Origin: Syntrophobacter fumaroxidans MPOB
GTDB taxonomy: Bacteria; Desulfobacterota; Syntrophobacteria; Syntrophobacterales; Syntrophobacteraceae
Length of the DNA stretch: 64,000 nucleotides
NCBI RefSeq assembly: GCF_000014965.1
Contig: NC_008554.1
Location: 776,001-840,000, forward strand
Reading direction: 5' to 3'
Below are positions 25,628-34,300 of the stretch, one piece after another. The position numbers were made by a program, and so were the translations under genes. The notes under the pieces were generated by a model. The model saw only the letters and a program-made list of their open reading frames with translations. It did not search any database and was not told the DNA's origin. How positions within the stretch are numbered: the stretch's first letter is position 1; every line of letters begins with the position of its first letter.

Positions 25628-26547
25628 TCTCTCAGCTCCCTTCCGGTGAGCCTCAGAAAAACGTCTTCCAGGGTGGCCATGCGTCGGATGCAGTTTTCCC
25701 CGCAATAATCCATGCCGATGCTTTCGAAGAGCCGGTCGTTTTCGCCGCCGTAGATGATAAGCCGGTGGTCGAGGTTGTCGTGCATCAATTCCCGTGCCCG
25801 GACGAACGCGCGCAGTTCGTCGGCGGGTTCCAGGATTTCGAGAACGTGGTGTCCGGCATATTCGCGCACCAGATCGAGGGGGCTTCCCGTGACCAGTATT
25901 TTGCCGTGATCCATGATGATGAGCCGGTCGCAAAGCCTGGCGGCCTCATCCATGTTGTGCGTGGTGAGCAGGATGGACAGCCCCTGAGCTCTCAGCTTCT
26001 CGAGTTTTTCCCAAACCTGGTGCCGCGATTGAGGATCGAGCCCCGTGGTGGGCTCATCCAGGATCAGGAGCTGCGGGTCGTTGATCAGGGCGCGGGCAAG
26101 GACCATTCGCCGCATCATGCCCCCGGAGAGGCTGCTCACCATGTCGTTTCGACGGTGATCGAGCGCCATGAACCGCAGGAGCTGATCGGCTTTTTCCCGT
26201 GCCGCGCCGCGGGGAATGTCGAAGTAGCCCGCGAAGACTTCGAGGTTCTGCAGGACGGTGAGATCCGGATCCAGGTTGTTGTCCTGCTGGCAGACTCCTA
26301 TGCCGAACCGGACCGCCCGCCAGCCGAAACTCACGTCGACGCCGAAAATCTTCAAGGTTCCCGCCGTGAGCGGCGAGAAACCGTAGACCATCCTTATGGT
26401 CGAGGTCTTTCCCGCTCCGTTGGGGCCCAGCAAGCCAAGGCATTCACCCGGCAGAAGGTCGAACGAAATGGCGTCCACGGCGAGAAAATCACCAAACCGC
26501 TTGGTGATGTTCCGCGCCTCGATGACTGGTGCATGAGCGTTGGTCAT
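25624..26547 (-). CDS. ABC-2 type transporter ATP-binding protein
   Basis: 307 residues. Walker A GPNGAGKTS (about 40-48), Q-loop (CQQDNNLDPDLTV), signature LSGGMMRR, Walker B LLILDEPTTGLD and the H-loop (LTTHNMDEAARLCD) are all intact. The extension after about residue 220 is of the NodI/DrrA type. It energises the permease encoded by the overlapping downstream gene. The pair forms a two-gene exporter operon with nothing nearby that identifies the substrate. Confidence 0.95.
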   Translation of the reverse strand: MTNAHAPVIEARNITKRFGDFLAVDAISFDLLPGECLGLLGPNGAGKTSTIRMVYGFSPLTAGTLKIFGVDVSFGWRAVRFGIGVCQQDNNLDPDLTVLQNLEVFAGYFDIPRGAAREKADQLLRFMALDHRRNDMVSSLSGGMMRRMVLARALINDPQLLILDEPTTGLDPQSRHQVWEKLEKLRAQGLSILLTTHNMDEAARLCDRLIIMDHGKILVTGSPLDLVREYAGHHVLEILEPADELRAFVRARELMHDNLDHRLIIYGGENDRLFESIGMDYCGENCIRRMATLEDVFLRLTGRELRE

Positions 26548-26838
26548 TTGTGCTGCCCCGGCAATTCCTTTCGCCCGAACGTCTCAGGTCGGCGTTGTTT
26601 TCGCGTGAGATTGAGGCTCCACTTCATGATAGCAAACCCGCCCGTTTCAGCTCAACCATTTATCCCGGTTTGCCCCGATGGGAATCCTTCAGTGCGGGCG
26701 AGGAGCATTGTCTCGAACACGGCCGGGGGTCCGTCCGGAGTGGTGGACGTGCGCGGGGAGCGCGGCGGCGTGAGGCCGTCGCGCTCGATTCTTTCATCGG
26801 GACGATGGAACCGACCGCGGTTCCATCCATTGACTTGT

Positions 26839-26997
26839 TCAGCCTTTACAAGGGACGCAAAGGTTGTGTTCGTCGACACACGCGTCACAAAACGTTCTAT
26901 GGCAAATGCGGCACTCCGACACGGCGCTCTCGCGATCGTATTCCTCGCCGCAGGCGGCACATGCAAACTCCTGGTGTTTGATCGAAACGGGTTCCAT
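26839..26997 (-). CDS. Small Cys-rich zinc-finger-like protein
   Basis: 52 residues with eight cysteines in four CxxC pairs: CAAC, CRIC, CDAC and CVPC, plus HRTF and DEHNLC. The spacing (CRICHRTFCDACVDEHNLCVPC) resembles a treble-clef or RING/B-box-like fold binding two Zn ions. The ATG at 26997 has GGGGAGG 7 bases upstream. A longer upstream frame contains low-complexity GVRCRGKGVRCRGG and is unlikely to be translated. It stands alone between the ABC operon and the GAF kinase. Possible roles are a protein-interaction adaptor or a nucleic-acid-binding protein. Confidence 0.75.
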   Translation of the reverse strand: MEPVSIKHQEFACAACGEEYDRESAVSECRICHRTFCDACVDEHNLCVPCKG

Positions 26998-27438
26998 CTC
27001 ACAACCTCCCCGGCACCGGACCCCTTTGCCTCGACATCGCACCCCGGAACCTTCGCATCCAGGCATTGGCAACCTCAACCAATCCGTCGCGTCGAGGCTC
27101 CAGTCCGGAGCCGCCTCTTTTACCAAATCGTTTCTCCTATCAGTATGCATAGTTGGAAAGTAATTGCGATTCGGTGCGGGTCAAGACCGAATGGATCGGC
27201 CCGTTCGCCCATGTCGGGTTCCGCGCCGAGGGTTCATAGAATTTTGCATGCAAGGCGGGTTCATCGGGCGGGCGGGGATAAAGCCCTCCTCTTGTATGTC
27301 TGAAGTGCACATCGGTGCGTGGCAACTGTGTTCTTCGTCAACTCTTGAATCGCGCGGCAAGGGCGGGATGCGCGGCAGCGCAGCCCACAGTCCCAAACCC
27401 CTTGCCCCTGCCGTCATAGCCAACATACAAGGGGAGGA
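26998..27438. other. 441-base gap with inverted REP-like copies
   Basis: No gene. It holds two copies of repeat B in opposite orientation (27245-27300 and 27422-27478), about 120 bases apart, so this stretch could fold into a large stem-loop. Confidence 0.6.
27245..27300 (+). repeat. REP-like repeat B, 27.2-kb copy
   Basis: Contains TGCATGCAAGGCGGGTTCAT, then CGGGCGGGCGGGGATAAAGC, then CCTCCTCTTGTATGT. The ATAAAGCCCTCC half and the CTTGTATGT end match the inverted copy at 27422-27478. Confidence 0.65.
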
Positions 27439-27478
27439 CTAAATGCCCTCCGGCCCAATGCATCCATCTTGAACGCAA
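27422..27478 (-). repeat. REP-like repeat B, copy forming the 3' end of the GAF kinase
   Basis: On the minus strand it reads GCGTTCAAGATGGATGCATT, then GGGCCGGAGGGCATTTAG, then TCCTCCCCTTGTATGTTG. The TAG inside it is the stop codon of the kinase gene, so the last 13 or so residues of that kinase (GCVQDGCIGPEGI) are encoded by repeat sequence. Confidence 0.75.
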
Positions 27479-29541
27479 CCTGCTATTGCGGTCCTGCCGG
27501 CGGGGAGCGTGACGATGAAGGTTGCGCCGTTTCCCGGTGTGCTTCTGGCCGTGATCTCCCCGCCGTGGCTTTCGACGATCTTCTTACAGATCGCCAGCCC
27601 CATGCCGGTTCCTTCGAAGGCTTCGCGCCCGTGAAGCCTCTGGAACGGAGCGAAAATCCGTTCGAGGTCGGCCTCGTCGAAACCTATTCCGTTGTCTTCC
27701 ACAAAGATGCGATACCAGCCGGGGGAGTCCGCGGGTTCGTCCGATGGCCCGTCCGCGAACCAATGGCTGCGGATTCCGATACGGGGGCTTCCCTCCGCCT
27801 GGAATTTGAGGGCGTTGCCGATCAGGTTCTGAAAGAGCTGGCACATCTGGTCGGCATCGGCCATGACCACGGGCAGGAATCCGACCTCCACCCGGCCTCC
27901 GGCTTGTTCGATGCAAAGCTCCAGGTCGCTGAGCACACTTCCGATCACGTCGCGCAGATCGGTCATTTCGTGCCGGCCGGACGTTGCGGTCACGCGCGAG
28001 AAAGTGAGCAGGGCATCGATCAGTCGTTGCATCCGCGCGGCCGCGTTCTGCATTCTCTCCAGGTAGTTGATCGCCGTGTCGGACAAAACGTCGGCGTATT
28101 TTGAACGCAGACGTTCTCCAAAGGTCTGAATCTTGCGCAGGGGTTCCTGCAGGTCGTGGGATGCGACGAAGGCAAAATCCTGAAGATTCCGATTGCTTTG
28201 CTCCAGGCGTTGAGTATGGAGCTGCAACTCCTTTTCCACCTGTTTGCGTTGAAGAATCCCCGCGATGACATTGGCCACCGCAAGGAGAAATTCTTCTTCA
28301 CGCCGGTCGTGCGGGTGGCCGGCTTTCAAAGTGAGGTTCATGACGCCGAGGGTCTGGTCCGAAAAAAGGATCGGGACACAGTAGTGACCGTGCGGCCTGG
28401 CCGTTTCATGCGGGGAGCCGTTCGTGCCCTTGACGCACTCGAAATAGCGGAACGTTCCGTCCACCGCCGTCTGCCCGCAGAGGCATTTCCCGAACGGAAC
28501 CTGCGCGCAGTTGGCCGTCACGCGGTCGGGAATTCCGATCCGGGCTTTCATGACGAGCGTTTGGCGATCTTCTCCGACGACAAAGATCGCGCCTTGCGGC
28601 TGAAAGCCGAGCGAGGGACTGGGACTGAACAACACCTTGTTCAGCGAATGCGCAAGGAATTCTTCCAGGGGGATATCCTGGAGGGACAGGCCGAGGATTG
28701 CTCCGATGACCTCCTGGGTATCGTATTTAAAGCGGAGCTCATCCCTGGTTTGGAACCTGTGAACGGCGTCCGCGATGAAGTGGGTGTTCGATTCGATGAG
28801 CTCCACCGCATGCGCGGCAACCCTCCAAGGTCTCCTGTCGGCGAGGAGGATCGCGCCCGCGACACGCTCTGCGTGTCGAATGGGGATCACGGCGACCGAC
28901 GCGAATCCGGACCGGACACATTCGCTTATGAGTCGGGTGCTTACCCGATCGTCATCGGGTGCAGTCGTTGCGGCGGTGTCGGAACACAGAAAGGAGCCTT
29001 GTCGCGTCAGATACGGAAGGTCCTGCGATTTGTCTCTATCGACGATGTCCCGCGCGTATACGGGATGGTCGTGATCGAGCAGGAAGGGATTTTCGGATTC
29101 CGGGGATTTCTTCTTGAAACCGAGATAGGACGCGCATGGGCGGGCGGCGTCGTCGAAAAGCCTGATGCCCGCGCACCGGCACCCGCTCCAGGTGCGCAGG
29201 AGGAGCACTGCCCGATCCAGGTATTCCTGCAGGGATCCCGCTTCCGTCAGCAACTTGAGCAAGGAGTTGCCGGCCCGGGTCCGGTTTTCGATTCTCTTTC
29301 GATCCGCAATCGCCCGCTCGAGTCTCCTGTTGCTCGCCGCAAGCTCCCGCGTGCGTTTGCTGAGGAGTTGTTCGAGGTGCAGGCGGTATTGGGTCGATCC
29401 CGGTTCCTGCCTCACCGTCGCGGCTTTGTCCGCCTGGTTGGACGGCCGCTGCCGCAGAGCGTCTTCAAGTTGCAGGTTGCGCGTGCGCAGTTCGTTCAGC
29501 TCGGCGAGCAATTGGCTTCTCGTCTTGATATCTTCCTCCAT
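27439..29541 (-). CDS. GAF-domain cytoplasmic histidine kinase
   Basis: 700 residues. An N-terminal coiled coil (about 1-100) leads into a first GAF-like domain (about 105-270) and a second (about 300-430, with a CVPILFSDQTLGVMNLT core). The kinase core is phytochrome-like: His462 in SHDLQEPLRKI, N-box (FQNLIGNALKF), G1 (VEDNGIGFDE), F-box (FAPFQRLH) and G2 (GTGMGLAICKKI). There are no membrane helices. The first GAF region has several Cys residues, and FGKCLCGQTA in the second is a pattern seen in redox- or ligand-sensing GAF domains. No receiver gene is adjacent. The C-terminal tail comes from a dispersed repeat. Confidence 0.92.
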   Translation of the reverse strand: MEEDIKTRSQLLAELNELRTRNLQLEDALRQRPSNQADKAATVRQEPGSTQYRLHLEQLLSKRTRELAASNRRLERAIADRKRIENRTRAGNSLLKLLTEAGSLQEYLDRAVLLLRTWSGCRCAGIRLFDDAARPCASYLGFKKKSPESENPFLLDHDHPVYARDIVDRDKSQDLPYLTRQGSFLCSDTAATTAPDDDRVSTRLISECVRSGFASVAVIPIRHAERVAGAILLADRRPWRVAAHAVELIESNTHFIADAVHRFQTRDELRFKYDTQEVIGAILGLSLQDIPLEEFLAHSLNKVLFSPSPSLGFQPQGAIFVVGEDRQTLVMKARIGIPDRVTANCAQVPFGKCLCGQTAVDGTFRYFECVKGTNGSPHETARPHGHYCVPILFSDQTLGVMNLTLKAGHPHDRREEEFLLAVANVIAGILQRKQVEKELQLHTQRLEQSNRNLQDFAFVASHDLQEPLRKIQTFGERLRSKYADVLSDTAINYLERMQNAAARMQRLIDALLTFSRVTATSGRHEMTDLRDVIGSVLSDLELCIEQAGGRVEVGFLPVVMADADQMCQLFQNLIGNALKFQAEGSPRIGIRSHWFADGPSDEPADSPGWYRIFVEDNGIGFDEADLERIFAPFQRLHGREAFEGTGMGLAICKKIVESHGGEITARSTPGNGATFIVTLPAGRTAIAGCVQDGCIGPEGI

Positions 29542-30488
29542 GACACGACCCCCGCGGCTCTGCAGGCCCGGGACCGCGGCCTTCGAAACGACCGGATGGA
29601 AGAACGGGAACCGGTCGAGGCGCGGTAAGAGATTTTGAAGGCCGGACACGACGGTCTTGCCGGATGCGGCTTCCGGCAGTCATTCCCATGAACGTCCACG
29701 AGCGACGCGTTCAAAAACGCGAAACTCATATGCCCGTCGATGGTTGTGAGCGTATCGAACGATCCGCCCTGAACATCTCCCGGAGGCGGTCGGCGCCCGG
29801 AGGCATTTGCAGATGCGGATTTCCGGCTCCGCGGGAATGGCCGGTGCAGATGCCCCGGACGTCTTTGACTGTCGGTCGCGAGCGTCTTCATGGCTCCCGG
29901 AAGGGAACACACCGGAGAACACCGCCAAATCAGCGAACAACGGCTTTCGTTGCACCGGCGAAGCGCACCGCCGCCCTGCCGGCCGGGGAGAACGAAATCC
30001 ACGACGTTGAATAATCACTGTATAGTTTGATCTAACATATGCCCTTGCCCTGCAAAGGCAAGTGGGGAAAAGGGTGTAAAAAGGGGGAGCGCCGGGTGTA
30101 GGGACGGTTCGAGGCAATGTAGTCACGGCGCCCCCGGCTCGGGAATTTTGAGTACCCAAGGGGGCATGGTATCATTCGTCCAATGGGTATTGTGGGGTTT
30201 GGATATCGGGAGAGCGCGCCGGGTTCATTGCGGGAACCGAATGAGTAATGTATTCTTCCGGTGAAACAGATTGTTTCAGAGATAAATGCACGGACTGTAG
30301 CCGCGATGAGGCAGGCTGCGTCGCCCGGTAGAGATTTTCATGAAACAAGGCGCTCTTCGATCATTCCGGGAATGGCGGGAAATACGGGCAACCCGCGCTC
30401 TGGTCGGGGGAAGTGATGGCGGGGCGGCTCACCGCAAGGAGGCGAGTGTGGCTGGCAGTTCGAAGCGATCCGCCGGCACGAAGGTTTT
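29542..30488. other. 947-base gene-poor region
   Basis: I find no supportable gene. The segment 30008-30045 is AT-rich (TGAATAATCACTGTATAG), and a small hairpin (CTTGCC facing GGCAAG) lies at 30043-30061. Base composition elsewhere is that of the surrounding genome. Confidence 0.5.
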
Positions 30489-30788
30489 ATGAGTCAGAAT
30501 CCTTACCGACAACTGAACTGGTCGCCGCTGAGGGCAATACGGGAGTATTGCCTGTGGTGCTGTGCCGATCAAAGGAAGGAAGTCTCGTCCTGCGCGGCGG
30601 AAGGCTGTCCGTTGCACCCATTCCGGTTCGGGAGGATTCGAGGGGGCGACCCGGCCTGCCTGAAAGCCATACGGCGCAAATGCCTGGATTGCGTGACCGG
30701 TTCCCATTCCGAAATCGTGAAATGTGAATCCCGAGACTGCGTGCTGTGGCATTTCCGGCTCGGGACGTATCCGCCCTGCGCAACGTGA
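30489..30788 (+). CDS. Cys-rich protein with two repeated metal-binding modules
   Basis: 99 residues. Two copies of the same module are visible: IREYCLWCCADQRKEVSSC followed by GCPLHPFRFG (about 17-49), and IRRKCLDCVTGSHSEIVKC followed by DCVLWHFRLG (about 61-92). Each has C-x2-C, then C-x4-C-xL, so each probably binds one Zn. Similar short proteins occur in prophages and gene-poor islands of related bacteria; function unknown. Translation probably starts at the ATG at 30489 behind GAAGG. The last codons lie within a 38-base direct repeat (see 30762-30871). Confidence 0.75.
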   Translation: MSQNPYRQLNWSPLRAIREYCLWCCADQRKEVSSCAAEGCPLHPFRFGRIRGGDPACLKAIRRKCLDCVTGSHSEIVKCESRDCVLWHFRLGTYPPCAT

Positions 30789-30871
30789 CGACAACGACCT
30801 GCAAATACCGGGAACTGTGTCTCCCGGTGACGAGGGACGTATCCGCCCTGCGCAACGTGACGACAACGACC
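30762..30871 (+). repeat. 38-base direct repeat at the 3' end of the Cys-rich gene
   Basis: GGGACGTATCCGCCCTGCGC and the 18 bases that follow occur at 30762-30799 and again, identically, at 30834-30871, a period of 72 bases. The first copy includes the stop codon of the gene at 30489. The spacer carries GGGAACTGTGTCTCCC, a small hairpin. Confidence 0.85.
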
Positions 30872-31225
30872 CGCCCCGGAGCCGCCCGGCGTCATGTGCA
30901 GCATCATGAATACCCAGGTACAGGCAACGTTGGGCAAGCCTCAAATCCGCGCCCGATGGCCACAATGTGATCCCGGCTTGCGCATCCGGAAAAGGAGTCG
31001 AGTGCGGGACTCTTCCCGGAGAAATCGCCCGGCCGGATCGACAAGCATCTTACCGGCCGCGGCGATTGTCGGCACAGGCAATATTGTCGCGCAGGCCCAC
31101 CGGCCTCCGGGGATCGCCCGGAGGCCTCCATGAGAGAACGGAGTTCTCGTTCCCGCCGATATCGGCCATGGCCTCTGTTTCTGAGGTGCGGCCCGTCCCG
31201 GCGCCGGCAACGGGCCTTATCGCCC
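30789..31225. other. 437-base gap between convergent genes
   Basis: Holds the second copy of the 38-base repeat and a GC hairpin near 31101-31130 (GGCCTCCGG facing CCGGAGGCC). No gene is visible. Confidence 0.5.
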
Positions 31226-34200
31226 TCATTTGAACGTCGCCCGTATGGTGTGTGCGGAGGTGACATTCGTGAAGGTGTATTGTGTCACCGCACCCACCGA
31301 AACCCCGTCAACCAGTACTTTCGCGACTCGGCGGCCCTTCTTCGGAGTGATGGTGAAAAGACGGGAGTCCCCGTGCTGAACGCTCACCTGGCCTGAAGGA
31401 GAGATGGTTCCGCCTGTTCCCGCCGAGGCCGTTATGATGTAAGTGTTGACGGCAAAGGTCGCCGAGATGGTGTGGTTTGCGGTGACGTTGGCGAAGGTGT
31501 ATGAGGTCGTCGCTCCCACCGACGTTCCGTCCACGAGCACGTCGGCCACATGGTAGCCGGTCGCCGGGGTTATGGTGAAGGTCTGGTCCGAGCCGTGGTT
31601 GACGCTGACGGCGCCCTGGGGGGCAATGGAGCCGTTTGCGCCCGCCGAGGCCGTGATGATGTAAGTGTTGACGGCAAAGGTCGCCGAGATGGTGTGGTTT
31701 GCGGTGACGTTGGTGAAGGTGTATGAGGTTGTCGCCCCCGCCGACGTTCCGTCCACGAGCACGTCGGCCACGTGGTAGCCCGCCGCCGGGGTTATGGTGA
31801 AGGTCTGGTCCGAGCCGTGGTTGACGCTGACGGCGCCCTGAGGGGCGATGGAGCCGTTTGCGCCCGCCGAGGCCGTGATGGTGTAAGTGTCTGCGGCGAA
31901 GGCCGCGGAGATGGTGTGGTTTGCGGTGACGTTGGTGAAGGTGTATGAGGTTGTCGCCCCCACCAACGTTCCGTCCACGAGCACGTCGGCCACGTGGTAG
32001 CCGGTCGCCGGGGTTATGGTGAAGGTCTGGTCCGAGCCGTGGTTGACGCTGACGGCGCCCTGGGGGGCAATGGAGCCGTTTGCGCCCGCCGAGGCCGTGA
32101 TGATGTAGGTGTTGACGGCAAAGGTCGCCGAGATGGTGTGGTTTGCGGTGACGTTGGTGAAGGTGTATGAGGTTGTCGCCCCCGCCGACGTTCCGTCCAC
32201 GAGCACATCGGCCACATGGTAGCCGGTCGCCGGGGTTATGGTGAAGGTCTGGTCTGAGCCGTGGTTGACGCTGACGGCGCCCTGAGGGGCGATGGAGCCG
32301 TTTGCGCCCGCCGAGGCCGTGATGGTGTAAGTGTCTGCGGCGAAGGCCGCGGAGATGGTGTGGTTTGCGGTCATATTGGTGAAGGTGTATGAGGTCGTCG
32401 CCCCCGCCGACGTTCCGTCCACGAGCACGTCCTCTACATGCCACCCGGAATCTGCAGTGATGGAGAACGTCCTGGCGCCGCCTTCCAGCGTATCAATTTG
32501 CCCTTCCGGCGAGATGGTTCCGTTGGGGCCTGCGGCAGCCGTGATTTTGTAGAAGCTGTCGTTGTACAGCAGCCCCTTTTTGTCCGTGAGCGCATAGAGC
32601 CTTGGGCCCGGCACCACGTACAGCCCGACGATATTGTTATGATAACCTCCGATCACCAGGGATCGGTCCCATGAAGATCCCGTGTACTGAAGAATCGTTC
32701 CGAAGTCGCCGCCGGCGAAGAGCTCTGAACCGGGCGTGCCCACGATGCACGCGGGGTTGATGCCGGGACTGCCGTAGCTCACGGTGTTCCATCCGAAGCC
32801 GTCGTAACGATAGAGCGCACCTCCTGAGGCCACAAAGACATTATCCGGAGAAGTGCCCCAGACACCGACAGGTTCAAAACTTCCGGCCAGCCCCGCATTC
32901 ATTGACGTCCACGAGGAGCCGTCGTAATGCATTACGGTACCGTACTGTCCGACGGCGTAAACGTCGGATGAGGACAGTCCCCATACGCTGTAAAGCAGGT
33001 ATGGGGTCGGGCTGGTGTACGACCAGGAGGAACCGTCGTAATGTCTGATCCCGTTGCCCACAGCGAAAATGTCGGAAGAAGAGGTGCCCCAGATTCCGTA
33101 TACGTCACGGGAATAGTATTGCGGGAACATCTGCTGTGTCCACGATGACCCGTCAAACTTAAAGAGTGCTCCGGAGCGGCCTATCGCATAGACATCGGAC
33201 GGGGAAGCGCCCCAGATGCCTTCCAGAAAAGGAGTTCCCAGCAGGCCGGCCCCGTTCATATTTCCCCACTGACTGCCGTCAAAATGCAGGATCAGGCCTA
33301 TGGAGCCCACTGCGAAGACGTTCGAGGTGGAGGTTCCCCAAACTGCCTGAATCGTCCCGGAGCCAATCGAGGTCCAGGTCGCGCCGTTGCTCCACGTGGT
33401 GCCGTCGAAGCGGCGGACCGTTTCGTTAGGCCCCACTGCAATGACATTCGTGGGAGATGCTTCCCACAAACCGTAAAGATCCCGGGTGGTTCCACTCGCC
33501 ATGGAGGTCCACCCGGAGCCGTCGAAATGCAGGATGGTCCCCATTGAGCCCGCTGCGAATATATCTGCGACCGACGTACCCATGATGTCCAGGAGATTCT
33601 GCGAGGTCCCGCTGTCCATAGGTTCCCATTCCGTGCCGTCGTAGTGCAGAATGGTGCCGGACAAGCCCGCGGCGAAGACATCCGCTGAAGATGCGCCCCA
33701 AAGGCTCCGCAGCTCGGACGAGACCCCGCTGGTCATGATTCCCCACGAAAAGCCGTCGTAGTGGAGGATTGTGCCCCCGGCGCCAACCGCGAACAGGTCC
33801 TGGGCGGATGTTCCCCAGATGCCGTAAAGCGAGACGGTGACGGGAACGGTCATTTGCGACCAGGAAAGACCATCGTAATGCAGGATCGTGCCGTTGGCGC
33901 CTCCGGCAAAGATGTCATCGGCGGACGTCCCCCAGATACAGTAAAGATGCTGCGAGATTCCGCCGACGACGGGACTCCAGGCGGAACCGTCGTAGTGCAG
34001 GATCGTGCCCGAATCGCCGACGGCATACAGGTCTGCTGAAGACACTCCCCAGATGCCGGACAGGTTCTGATGGGTTCCACTGAACATCGGGGTCCAACTG
34101 ACGCCGTCATAGCGACTGATGGTCCCGTAAGTGCCGACTCCAACGATGTCCGACGCCGAGAAGCCCCAGACACCTCTGAGATCTCCGGTGGATTTGGTGG

Positions 34201-34300
34201 GAAATTCCCATTTCCATTCCGCGGGTGCGTTACTCGCTGAGAACAACATCCCCAAGATCAGACAGATCGCCAGAACGCTCTTTACCCACCGTGTCGACAT
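31226..34300 (-). CDS. Large secreted repeat protein: propeller-like repeats plus InlB-type repeats
   Basis: 1024 residues. The signal peptide is MSTRWVKSVLAICLILGM and so on to about residue 28. Residues about 35-580 hold some 14 repeats of about 40 residues with the consensus LYGIWGTSSxDVFAVGxxGTILHYDGSSW, a beta-propeller-type pattern; 14 would suit two seven-bladed propellers. Residues about 583-1024 hold six repeats of about 73 residues (ASAGANGSIAPQGAVSVN, FTITPATGYHVADVLVDG, SYTFTNVTANHTISATFA) of the divergent InlB B-repeat type. No anchor or enzyme motif. The ATG at 34300 has AAAGGGG upstream. It is a probable surface or secreted adhesin or binding protein. Confidence 0.88.
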   Translation of the reverse strand: MSTRWVKSVLAICLILGMLFSASNAPAEWKWEFPTKSTGDLRGVWGFSASDIVGVGTYGTISRYDGVSWTPMFSGTHQNLSGIWGVSSADLYAVGDSGTILHYDGSAWSPVVGGISQHLYCIWGTSADDIFAGGANGTILHYDGLSWSQMTVPVTVSLYGIWGTSAQDLFAVGAGGTILHYDGFSWGIMTSGVSSELRSLWGASSADVFAAGLSGTILHYDGTEWEPMDSGTSQNLLDIMGTSVADIFAAGSMGTILHFDGSGWTSMASGTTRDLYGLWEASPTNVIAVGPNETVRRFDGTTWSNGATWTSIGSGTIQAVWGTSTSNVFAVGSIGLILHFDGSQWGNMNGAGLLGTPFLEGIWGASPSDVYAIGRSGALFKFDGSSWTQQMFPQYYSRDVYGIWGTSSSDIFAVGNGIRHYDGSSWSYTSPTPYLLYSVWGLSSSDVYAVGQYGTVMHYDGSSWTSMNAGLAGSFEPVGVWGTSPDNVFVASGGALYRYDGFGWNTVSYGSPGINPACIVGTPGSELFAGGDFGTILQYTGSSWDRSLVIGGYHNNIVGLYVVPGPRLYALTDKKGLLYNDSFYKITAAAGPNGTISPEGQIDTLEGGARTFSITADSGWHVEDVLVDGTSAGATTSYTFTNMTANHTISAAFAADTYTITASAGANGSIAPQGAVSVNHGSDQTFTITPATGYHVADVLVDGTSAGATTSYTFTNVTANHTISATFAVNTYIITASAGANGSIAPQGAVSVNHGSDQTFTITPATGYHVADVLVDGTLVGATTSYTFTNVTANHTISAAFAADTYTITASAGANGSIAPQGAVSVNHGSDQTFTITPAAGYHVADVLVDGTSAGATTSYTFTNVTANHTISATFAVNTYIITASAGANGSIAPQGAVSVNHGSDQTFTITPATGYHVADVLVDGTSVGATTSYTFANVTANHTISATFAVNTYIITASAGTGGTISPSGQVSVQHGDSRLFTITPKKGRRVAKVLVDGVSVGAVTQYTFTNVTSAHTIRATFK
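31443..32330 (-). repeat. Four near-identical 222-base coding repeats
   Basis: Repeat boundaries fall at 31443, 31665, 31887, 32109 and 32331, a strict 222-base period (74 codons). Copies differ at a handful of positions. The repeat ends alternate between AAFAADT and ATFAVNT, which suggests that a 444-base dimer was itself duplicated. Confidence 0.9.

Noticed and set aside
30762..30871. CRISPR array
   Set aside because: Only two copies of the 38-base repeat occur, one covers a stop codon, and no cas genes are present.
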